A stretch of DNA of 5,160 nt, taken from NCBI GenBank assembly GCA_022428035.1, contig JAKMDG010000493.1, positions 1-5,160 of the forward strand, written 5' to 3'. Origin of the DNA: Longimicrobiales bacterium (GTDB lineage Bacteria; Gemmatimonadota; Gemmatimonadetes; Longimicrobiales; Gaopeijiaceae). The stretch's first letter is position 1. The number at the start of each line of letters is the position of its first letter. Under the pieces are notes generated by a model. That model did no database searches and was not told the origin of the DNA. It worked only from the letters and a program-made list of their open reading frames with translations. The position numbers and the translations under genes are program-made. This document shows, in pieces, positions 1 through 5,160 of the stretch.

Positions 1-430
1 ACAGACCGTCATCGGAGAAGACGAACGACGCGAAGTCGTCGCGCGTCGTCTGTTCACCAGTCTCGAGGTTGAGCAGCCCCAGCTTGTCGTACACCTGCTC
101 GTCACGTCGTTGAGCGGCGTCGCGAGCGTCGGATGACGTACCGATGGAATAGGCCACCCAGCGATTGTCAGAACTGAAGGAAGCTCTCGTGCCGAACGGC
201 ACGACAACAACCGAGTCGGACGTCGTGCTGTGGATGCGCAACTCGCCTTCGTCACTCACACGTCCGATCGATACGGCCATCCAGGCCCCGTCCGGAGACA
301 AGGTCGCGCCCCCCAGGCGTTCCCACTGGTCGTAGTCGTCTTCCGCGAGCGTGGGCCGATCCTGGGCATGTACCGCTTGAGCAGCGACCGTCAGCGTCAC
401 CAGCATCAGACCAAACCATCTCTTTGTCAT
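1..430 (-). CDS. S9-family (prolyl oligopeptidase-type) peptidase, N-terminal part, truncated by window edge
   Basis: The first 143 residues of a gene that runs off the left edge. ATG at 430-428 opens a typical signal peptide: basic start (MTKRW), hydrophobic stretch about residues 6-20, and a likely signal peptidase I site after AVHA (residue 22), so the product should be exported. The mature part begins with a YDQWERL segment (33-39) followed by PD40-type propeller blade motifs: LSPDGAWMAVS (44-54), FSSDNRWVAYS (85-95) and FVFSDDG (136-142). This layout, Tyr-Asp-x-Trp-Glu just after the signal peptide and then SPDG blades, is that of the N-terminal beta-propeller of secreted S9 peptidases, which gates a C-terminal alpha/beta-hydrolase domain cleaving short peptides. 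The catalytic Ser-Asp-His domain would lie outside the window, so activity cannot be judged; a non-enzymatic PD40 propeller protein remains possible. The start is supported by an AGAAGGAG Shine-Dalgarno with eight bases between it and the ATG. It follows the kinase gene in the same direction. Confidence 0.8.
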   Translation of the reverse strand, partial: MTKRWFGLMLVTLTVAAQAVHAQDRPTLAEDDYDQWERLGGATLSPDGAWMAVSIGRVSDEGELRIHSTTSDSVVVVPFGTRASFSSDNRWVAYSIGTSSDARDAAQRRDEQVYDKLGLLNLETGEQTTRDDFASFVFSDDGL

Positions 431-536
431 CCGTCTTTCTCCTTCTCTGGTCGGGCACACCTCGTACCCACGTTCCTCATCGTCCAAACAGCTCGAACAC
501 CCACGCTCACGCTACCGACACGACCTCATCCAGAGA
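431..536 (-). other. Intergenic gap between kinase and S9 peptidase genes
   Basis: These 106 bases separate the ancestral kinase stop (539-537) from the S9 start. The gap holds the Shine-Dalgarno at 439-446 and, just upstream of it, a small potential hairpin at 453-469 (GGGTAC, loop GAGGT, GTGCCC, one G-U pair). No T-run follows the hairpin, so it is not an intrinsic terminator. No convincing -35/-10 pair was seen: a TTGGAC lies at about 486-481 (minus strand), but no TATAAT-like box sits at 16-18 bases. The S9 gene may be read through from the kinase gene or from an unrecognised promoter here. Confidence 0.5.
439..446 (-). promoter_or_regulatory. Shine-Dalgarno of the S9 peptidase gene
   Basis: The minus strand reads AGAAGGAG, with eight bases between it and the ATG at 430-428. 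It is the clearest ribosome-binding site in the window and fixes the start of the S9 gene. Neither the kinase gene nor the DUF1028 gene has a comparable site. Confidence 0.75.
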
Positions 537-647
537 TCAGCGCCCGAATCGCTCCTCCAGAATACCGAAGAAATTCTGCACGACGATCAGCTCGCTGAGC
601 TCACCGTCACCGCCTCCGACCTGGAGCATCAAGAGGCGCTGGTCATC
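537..647 (-). pseudogene. Displaced C-terminal end of the kinase gene (out of frame)
   Basis: Immediately after the G-run, the frame beginning with GAT at 647-645 encodes 36 residues before TGA at 539-537. They start DDQRLLMLQV and contain ELIVVQNFFGILEE near the end. This is the terminal motif expected in this kinase-propeller family, which commonly ends with a DVSPDGQRFL-type blade followed by an LIVVxNWFEEL-type strand and helix. Joined to the upstream WDVGG, it gives WDVGG-DDQRLL, aligning without gaps if the G-run had seven bases; ten bases would also restore the frame with one extra Gly. The restored protein would be about 902 residues (seven-G version). The motif match is from memory of the family. 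The reading frames and the shift are directly visible. Confidence 0.8.
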
Positions 648-3247
648 CCCCCCCCGACGTCCCAGCTCGCGTAATTCGGCTGACTGTGTAGCGAACGTCC
701 AGCGAGGTCAAAGAGCGTCCGGCGCTCTCCCACGCGAAACACGCCACCGTCCGTCTGAACCTGGGCGACGACCATTTCGCCGCCCCCGCTCACGAAGAAG
801 AGCTCGTCCTCGCTGTGAGCCCACTGCGGGTTGAACCCTCCAGACACGGACACCTGCCACTTCCCTCCGTCTGCCTCGGGGAACGGACGCACGTAGATCT
901 CGTCGCGACCGGTCTCCGTGGACTCGTAGGCCACCCACCGACCGCTCGGCGACAAGGCAACCCCCTTCTCGTCCCAGGGCTCGTCGGCCACCGGAAACGA
1001 TTCATCCTCGCCCACCCGAAGTCCGACCAGGTCCCGATCCCCCACGGATCCGCTCAGGCCTCCGAGCCTCAGGACGAATGCAGACTCGTCTGCCGCCAGG
1101 CGCGCCTCAAGAATGGACGCCTCCAGATCCAGAATCATTTCCGGTGAGCCGGTGCCGTCAGATGACTGCGCCCACAGGTCGTAGTGGCTTACGTCCGTGC
1201 CTGCACGGTCCGACGTGTAATAGATGAGTGATCCGTCAGCCGACCAGCGCGGCCGACGATCTGTGCCGTCGTCGAAGGTGAGTCTCGAGAGCGGTCCATC
1301 GGGGAGTTCGTTGACCCAGATATCCTCTCCAGCCTCCGTCCTGACCTTGATCGCCACACGATCGCCATTCGGTGACAGCACCAGTGCCGCTTCCGGCATC
1401 CCTGGATCGAAGCCCTCCATGTCGAGGGGCTCGACGACTCCCTCACGATCGACCCAGACGGCGCGGCCAACTGCGGAGCTGAGAGCCCCCGCCATGTAGA
1501 CGAGCGTGCCGTCGTTACCCAACGCAAGGTCCACGTCGCCGAACGGACCCACAGCGACGCCTTCTGCCACGACAGCCGGAGTTCCAACCAACTCGCCAGC
1601 ATCCTCATCGTATGCCCGGGCGAGCAGCTGCCCATCCGCACTTACGTAGATGAGGTGACCGGTCGGCGAGTATCGAGCGAATACGCCGGCCGCGAGCACC
1701 GTCTTTGACCCGGTCTCCAGGTCCAGCGACACGATCCGGTAGGCGTTGCGATCCGACGGCGGGCTGTAGCCAACGGTCATGATCAGAGCCCTGCTTCCCG
1801 GCAGCACGGCCGGAGCCTGGAAGAACGTCTCACCCGCTTCATTGTCGATCTCGAGGACGAGTTCACTCTCTCCACCCGACTCGGGAACACGTCGGATCCC
1901 GAGAGATCCGGTACCCGGGAAGTACACGTAGCCATCATCGGCCCACGCCACACCGGTCCCGCCGACGGCAGAGTCCGCGATGGTGATGGGTGGCTCTCCG
2001 GCCAGTGACGCCACTCTGATGACGTTGTCGCCATTGACGGCGATGCGCCTCCCGTCCGGAGAAAAAGCAACTTGATTCGCGTAGTCGGTACCGTTGATCG
2101 GCGTGGGTTCCAGTACGGCACGGGGACGTACCCAGAGTTGCGAAGTGACGCCGGCGCCGGCTGGCCCCGCATAGACGATGCTCGACCCATCGGGGGCGAT
2201 CGCAAGGGAGCTCGCGGGCGCACGGGTCGGATCGTGTCCGTCCAGCAGAACGATCGCGTATCGCGCGACGGGTACTTCTCCGGTTGATCCTCGCATCATG
2301 AGCAGGCCTGCCGCCCCGGCGAACAGCACGGCGGCCAGGGTTGCCGCAATCGCAATCGGCCTCCAGGGGCCACCGGGCTGCGCACCCTCAGCGACCCCAT
2401 CCCCGTGCCGGAACTGTGCGTCAACGAGCGCCTTCGCCAATTCCTCTGCGGTGGCGAACCGGTCGGCCGCAATCTTTTCCAGTCCCTTCCGGATCGCCGC
2501 GTCGACGTTCGCTGGAATGGTCGGGCGATATCGCGTGGCCGGTGCGGCGTCCCCGGCGATGATCCGGCCCAGAACCGCCTGCGCGGTCGACCCCGGGAAC
2601 GGCGGCTCGCCCACCAACATCTCGTAGAGAACGCATGCGATGGCGTAGATGTCGCTCGCCGGTCCGACATGCTGGTCCCCGGTCGCTTGCTCGGGACTCA
2701 TGTAGTAGGGGGTACCGACACTCAGCCCCGTCTCGGTCAGGCGTGCTCCTCCGGCCGCACCGACGGCCAGGGCGATCCCGAAGTCAGCGACGACCGGCTG
2801 CCCATCCTGAAGCAGAATGTTCGCCGGCTTGATGTCGCGATGGATGATGCCCTTTCGATGCGCATGATCGAGAGCCCCGCATAGAGACACGGCGAGCCCG
2901 ACAGCCTCCGTTACCGGCAGCTGACGCTCTCGCGCCAGCCGCTCTCTCAGCGTCTCGCCCTCCATGAAGGGCATGACGTAGTAGAGGAACGTGTCAGCCT
3001 CTCCAGAATCGTGGAGGGGCAGGATGTGGGGGTGCTGGAGGTTGGCGGTCGTCTGGATCTCGGAGAGAAAGCGCTCGGCTCCGACCACCGCGGCAAGCTC
3101 CGGCTTGAGGACCTTGAGGGCGACGCGCCTGGAGTGCTTCAGATCCTCGGCCAGAAAGACCGTGGCCATGCCACCTTCACCGATCTGCCGTTCGACGTGA
3201 TAGCGGCCCTCGAGCGCGGCATTCAACCGATCGATCGTGTCAGACAT
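629..3247 (-). CDS. Transmembrane Ser/Thr protein kinase with PD40/WD40-type propeller; C-terminus frameshifted
   Basis: A PknB-like (Hanks-type) kinase; the open frame from ATG 3247 encodes 872 residues. Kinase domain about 16-275: glycine loop GEGGMATV (23-30), ATP-anchoring Lys45 in VALK, Glu63 as likely helix-C partner, HRD catalytic loop with Asp138 and Asn143, DFG 155-157, activation loop with Thr171/Thr173/Ser176/Thr179, and SPE (184-186) in the APE position. All catalytic residues are present, so it should be active. One membrane helix (about 297-318) follows, then an extracytoplasmic region with repeated blade motifs (APDG, SPDG, SPNG, SADG, SPSG). No PASTA repeats. An in-frame ATG at 3289 would add 14 residues; 3247 is preferred because MSDTIDRLNAAL-GRY matches the usual start of the family, though neither start has a clear Shine-Dalgarno. 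The last six residues before the stop at 629 (GMTSAS) look like a frameshift product: see the displaced C-terminus at 537-647. Partners and ligand are unknown. Confidence 0.9.
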   Translation of the reverse strand: MSDTIDRLNAALEGRYHVERQIGEGGMATVFLAEDLKHSRRVALKVLKPELAAVVGAERFLSEIQTTANLQHPHILPLHDSGEADTFLYYVMPFMEGETLRERLARERQLPVTEAVGLAVSLCGALDHAHRKGIIHRDIKPANILLQDGQPVVADFGIALAVGAAGGARLTETGLSVGTPYYMSPEQATGDQHVGPASDIYAIACVLYEMLVGEPPFPGSTAQAVLGRIIAGDAAPATRYRPTIPANVDAAIRKGLEKIAADRFATAEELAKALVDAQFRHGDGVAEGAQPGGPWRPIAIAATLAAVLFAGAAGLLMMRGSTGEVPVARYAIVLLDGHDPTRAPASSLAIAPDGSSIVYAGPAGAGVTSQLWVRPRAVLEPTPINGTDYANQVAFSPDGRRIAVNGDNVIRVASLAGEPPITIADSAVGGTGVAWADDGYVYFPGTGSLGIRRVPESGGESELVLEIDNEAGETFFQAPAVLPGSRALIMTVGYSPPSDRNAYRIVSLDLETGSKTVLAAGVFARYSPTGHLIYVSADGQLLARAYDEDAGELVGTPAVVAEGVAVGPFGDVDLALGNDGTLVYMAGALSSAVGRAVWVDREGVVEPLDMEGFDPGMPEAALVLSPNGDRVAIKVRTEAGEDIWVNELPDGPLSRLTFDDGTDRRPRWSADGSLIYYTSDRAGTDVSHYDLWAQSSDGTGSPEMILDLEASILEARLAADESAFVLRLGGLSGSVGDRDLVGLRVGEDESFPVADEPWDEKGVALSPSGRWVAYESTETGRDEIYVRPFPEADGGKWQVSVSGGFNPQWAHSEDELFFVSGGGEMVVAQVQTDGGVFRVGERRTLFDLAGRSLHSQPNYASWDVGGGMTSAS
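647..655. repeat. Nine-base C/G homopolymer at the kinase frameshift point
   Basis: Nine consecutive C on the + strand (nine G in the kinase mRNA) lie exactly where the reading frame switches from the propeller to a short unrelated tail. It is the longest homopolymer I noticed in the window. Tracts like this are prone to replication slippage, transcriptional slippage and sequencing miscalls. Confidence 0.95.
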
Positions 3248-3295
3248 GGTGGCGGAATTCGTGAGAGAAGAGGGCGAGATCGAGTCCATGCGGAC

Positions 3296-4339
3296 TCAGC
3301 CGATCAAACCCAGGAAGTCGGGGTCTTGGTGGATCGCAGCGAAGTTGCTGTCCCGGGGCAGCGTCGTGCGTCGTCCCGGGTTGAGACCGACTGCAGTGCG
3401 CAGTGAGGTCATCGCGCCTTCTCGGTCGCCACTCCGCAGCTGGACATTGGCCAGTGCGACGTGCGCGTTGTCGTTGTCGGCGGACTTCGCGACTGCAGCC
3501 CGAGCCCACTCGAGCGCGCCATCGAGATCACCCGCCTGAAGCATCGGGTTGATTTCCCGGAGCATCTCCCCCGACCGCTGGAGATCGAGGATGCGCCGCA
3601 GCTCGGCCAGTGGCTGCCGGTGATCGTCCACACGAATATCGACCACCCGGTCGTGAAAGGCCCCACGGACTCGGGGCGCGACCACGAGGATGGCACCCGA
3701 CTGCATACCACGCGCGTCTCCACCCGCCGCCTGCGCCGCATCCAGCGCATCCATGAGCCGCTCGGCCAGCGCCCCCGACGATGCCTCGAACGATGCGACC
3801 ATTGCCTGCACGACCTCGGACCCGGCCAGGATGTTGCCCTGGGCACAGTAGTCCACGCCACAGTGATGACCAGCCCAGGCGTTGGTGCTCGCACCTGTCC
3901 ACGCCGCAGTCCGGCCCTCGATGTCGATGATGGCGTTCTGCCGACGATCCCGTCCCTCGTCGCTACGAACCAGCTGGCCGAGCGCTTCTTCCGGCGAATA
4001 GCCACGTTCGATGAGTTCGATGCTCATGGGACCGTACATCGGATTCGCCGAGGCCTGGTGGGCGATCATGGCCACACCACCTTTCGCGGTCATCGCCCGA
4101 TTGCCAGCTCCGAACGCCTTCGACTGGACGCCCATACCGAGCTGACCGGTCTCTCGATCGAGTGCAATGATCGAGAAGGTGGCGAGGTAGTCGTCGGCGT
4201 AGTCGGAAACGGGGTCGACCGTGACGTCCGGGACCACCTGGGCCCGCAGATGCACGGGAGCCACAACCAGAGACCCAGCCAACGCGACCATCACCACGAC
4301 AGGAAACGCAGTTACCCGCAGGTCCGAACGCATTCGCAT
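3296..4339 (-). CDS. Secreted DUF1028 (Ntn-hydrolase-like) protein with TPR-like C-terminus
   Basis: Complete, 347 residues. The N-terminus has basic residues then a hydrophobic segment (about 11-28), with a likely signal peptidase I site near LRA-Q (about residue 33), so export is predicted. DUF1028 domain about 52-235: ATFSIIALDRETGQLGMGVQSK (53-74) in two parts, ATFSIIAL then the GMGVQSK strand; NPMYGP (99-104); GYSPEEAL (113-120); AWTGA (146-150); QGNILAG (167-173); and GGDARGMQSGA (206-216). These are the family's signature segments. The family has an Ntn-hydrolase-like fold, but no established reaction is known to me. Residues about 255-320 form two helical pairs of TPR type (MLQAGDLDGALEWA; LRSGDREGAMTSL), ending in a DPDF tail usual for TPR ends. 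Start: ATG 4339 overlaps the dipeptidase stop as TGATG, indicating translational coupling; ATG 4333 is an alternative. Many relatives occur near peptide or amide catabolism genes, which fits this neighbourhood. Confidence 0.88.
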   Translation of the reverse strand: MRMRSDLRVTAFPVVVMVALAGSLVVAPVHLRAQVVPDVTVDPVSDYADDYLATFSIIALDRETGQLGMGVQSKAFGAGNRAMTAKGGVAMIAHQASANPMYGPMSIELIERGYSPEEALGQLVRSDEGRDRRQNAIIDIEGRTAAWTGASTNAWAGHHCGVDYCAQGNILAGSEVVQAMVASFEASSGALAERLMDALDAAQAAGGDARGMQSGAILVVAPRVRGAFHDRVVDIRVDDHRQPLAELRRILDLQRSGEMLREINPMLQAGDLDGALEWARAAVAKSADNDNAHVALANVQLRSGDREGAMTSLRTAVGLNPGRRTTLPRDSNFAAIHQDPDFLGLIG

Positions 4340-4341
4340 CA
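4337..4341 (-). promoter_or_regulatory. TGATG stop-start overlap (translational coupling)
   Basis: The dipeptidase stop TGA (4341-4339) shares its last A with the DUF1028 start ATG (4339-4337). No Shine-Dalgarno is visible upstream of this ATG, so termination-reinitiation by the same ribosome is the likely way the second gene is translated. This argues that both are on one mRNA. Confidence 0.75.
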
Positions 4342-5160
4342 GCCGGCTGCCTGTAGTCCGGCTGCTACCCCCTGCACCTCATCGAGCACGCGAAGCAGGT
4401 TGCCGCTCCACAGCATGCCGACTTCTTCCTCGGTGTAGCCACGACGCACCAGCTCGAGCGTGACGTTGAAGGTCTCGGAGGCATCGTTCCATCCGGTGAC
4501 GCCACCGCCACCATCGAAGTCCGAGCTGATCCCGACGTGCTCTAGACCGATGAGCCCGACCAGGTAGTCGACATGGTCTACGAGGTCGGTGACACTCACC
4601 GGCTCGGGCATGTCGTCCATCGCCGCCATCCGGGCGTCAGCCGCCACCTGCACTGCCTCGTACTCCTGCATGAACGACTGCTGCTCGGCCTCGCTCATGG
4701 TCTGCATCTGGCGGAACATCGCGCGCTGGCCACCCTCGGGCATCTCAAACTCCATCTCGGCCGCGACCTCACGGACGACCGTCTGGGATGCCTCGTTGTA
4801 CGCCGAGTTCTTGTCGGGCCGCAGGTAGCTCCGGAAGGCAACCGTCTGGATCACTCCACCGTTCTCCGCAAGCGCGAGGAGTTGCTCGTCGTCCATGTTT
4901 CGGGAGTGTTCGCCGAGCGACCGCGCAGCAGAGTGCGACGCAATCACGGGCGCCTCACTGAGTCGCATCATCTCCAGGTTCGCCTCCTTGGACGGGTGCG
5001 AGATATCGATCATGATGCCCCAGCGGTTCATCTCTGAGACCACCTCGCGCCCGAGGTCGCTCAGCCCGCCGTGAAGCCAGACGCCGTCCCGTTCCCCCGT
5101 GTTGGAGTCCGAGAGCTGGCTATGGCCGTTGTGAGCCAGCGACATGTAGCGCCCACCCCG
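4339..5160 (-). CDS. M19-family (renal-type) membrane dipeptidase, C-terminal part, truncated by window edge
   Basis: The visible 273 residues read in frame from the right edge (RGGRYMSLAHNGHSQ...), so the true start lies outside; the Met at 5145 is internal to the RYMSLAHN motif. M19 enzymes are zinc TIM-barrel hydrolases that cleave dipeptides. Visible family marks (fragment numbering): RYMSLAHN (4-11), GLSDLGREVVSEMNRWG (32-48), IDISHPS with metal ligand His55, PVIASHSAAR with metal ligand His76, substrate-binding Arg87 in HSRNMDDEQ, and GISSDFDGGGG (210-220) with the active-site Asp at 214. The N-terminal HxD and the bridging Glu would lie outside the window. Between the QTVAFRSYL strand (105-113) and the DHVDYLVGLIG helix (195-205) is a long Met/Glu/Gln-rich helical insertion (about 118-185), longer than in the mammalian enzyme. 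The ending DEVQGVAAG-LQAAG is normal. It is probably exported, as its neighbours are, but no signal peptide can be seen here. Confidence 0.92.
   Translation of the reverse strand, partial: RGGRYMSLAHNGHSQLSDSNTGERDGVWLHGGLSDLGREVVSEMNRWGIMIDISHPSKEANLEMMRLSEAPVIASHSAARSLGEHSRNMDDEQLLALAENGGVIQTVAFRSYLRPDKNSAYNEASQTVVREVAAEMEFEMPEGGQRAMFRQMQTMSEAEQQSFMQEYEAVQVAADARMAAMDDMPEPVSVTDLVDHVDYLVGLIGLEHVGISSDFDGGGGVTGWNDASETFNVTLELVRRGYTEEEVGMLWSGNLLRVLDEVQGVAAGLQAAG

Noticed and set aside
453..469. Hairpin GGGTAC-GAGGT-GTGCCC as a terminator after the kinase gene
   Set aside because: The stem is only six to seven base pairs with wobble pairs, has no following T-run on the transcribed strand, and sits just before the S9 Shine-Dalgarno; at most a weak leader structure.
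481..486. TTGGAC (minus strand) as a -35 box for the S9 gene
   Set aside because: No -10-like hexamer at 16-18 bases; the nearest candidate (TACGAG) is at 15 bases and matches poorly.
230..834. Two overlapping + strand frames (230-598 and 424-834) spanning the S9 start and kinase end
   Set aside because: Low-complexity Arg/Ser/Pro/His translations with no motifs, no Shine-Dalgarno, and antisense to recognised coding sequence on both sides.
3248..3289. Upstream kinase start at ATG 3289 (14 extra residues)
   Set aside because: It is in frame and six bases after the DUF1028 stop, but the extra residues are not typical of the family, while MSDTIDRLNAAL from 3247 is. No Shine-Dalgarno favours either, so the rejection is moderate, not firm.
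3461..4438. Long open frame on the + strand (325 codons) opposite the DUF1028 gene
   Set aside because: Its translation is rich in Arg, His, Pro and Asp with no recognisable domain, and it lies antisense to a gene with clear family motifs. GC-rich codon bias on the real strand commonly leaves such open antisense frames.
4573..5037. + strand frame of 154 codons opposite the dipeptidase
   Set aside because: His/Leu/Arg-rich translation without domain signals, fully antisense to M19 metal-ligand motifs.

Overview
The window is gene-dense, GC-rich DNA (roughly 60% G+C by eye). All genes lie on the minus strand, so transcription runs from high to low coordinates. The window looks like part of a bacterial chromosome. 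The kinase architecture (cytoplasmic Ser/Thr kinase, one membrane helix, large PD40/WD40-type propeller), a neighbouring secreted S9-type peptidase and a secreted DUF1028 protein resemble what is common in Gemmatimonadota and related soil or marine lineages. That placement is an inference from family resemblance, not a database result. No RNA genes, CRISPR arrays, insertion sequences or phage genes were seen.

In order of transcription: (1) 5160-4339, the C-terminal 273 residues of an M19 (renal-type) membrane dipeptidase, entering from beyond the window. (2) 4339-3296, a complete secreted DUF1028 (Ntn-hydrolase-like) protein with a TPR-like tail; its start overlaps the dipeptidase stop by one base (TGATG). 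(3) 3247-629, a transmembrane Ser/Thr protein kinase with a propeller sensor domain, starting 48 bases after the DUF1028 stop. (4) 430-1, the signal peptide and first propeller blades of an S9/prolyl-oligopeptidase-family peptidase, preceded by a 106-base gap (counted from the ancestral kinase stop at 537) with a good Shine-Dalgarno. The window cuts it off.

The most notable feature is in the kinase gene. A run of nine C on the + strand (nine G in the coding strand) at 647-655 throws the reading frame out. The open frame stops at 629 after a short non-homologous tail, while the next frame, entered right at the homopolymer, continues for 36 codons to a stop at 537 and encodes the C-terminal motif usual for this kinase family (LIVVQNFFGIL type). 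The restored protein would be about 902 residues. The cause may be a sequencing or assembly indel, a real frameshift, or a slippery/phase-variable tract; the sequence alone cannot tell.

Read together, the genes suggest an extracytoplasmic peptide-processing locus: a dipeptidase, an S9 peptidase and an Ntn-like secreted protein around a membrane kinase that may sense envelope or peptide signals. The one-base overlap supports co-expression of the first two genes. The functional link to the kinase and the S9 gene is inference from order, orientation and short spacing. No convincing undescribed system was found beyond these points.
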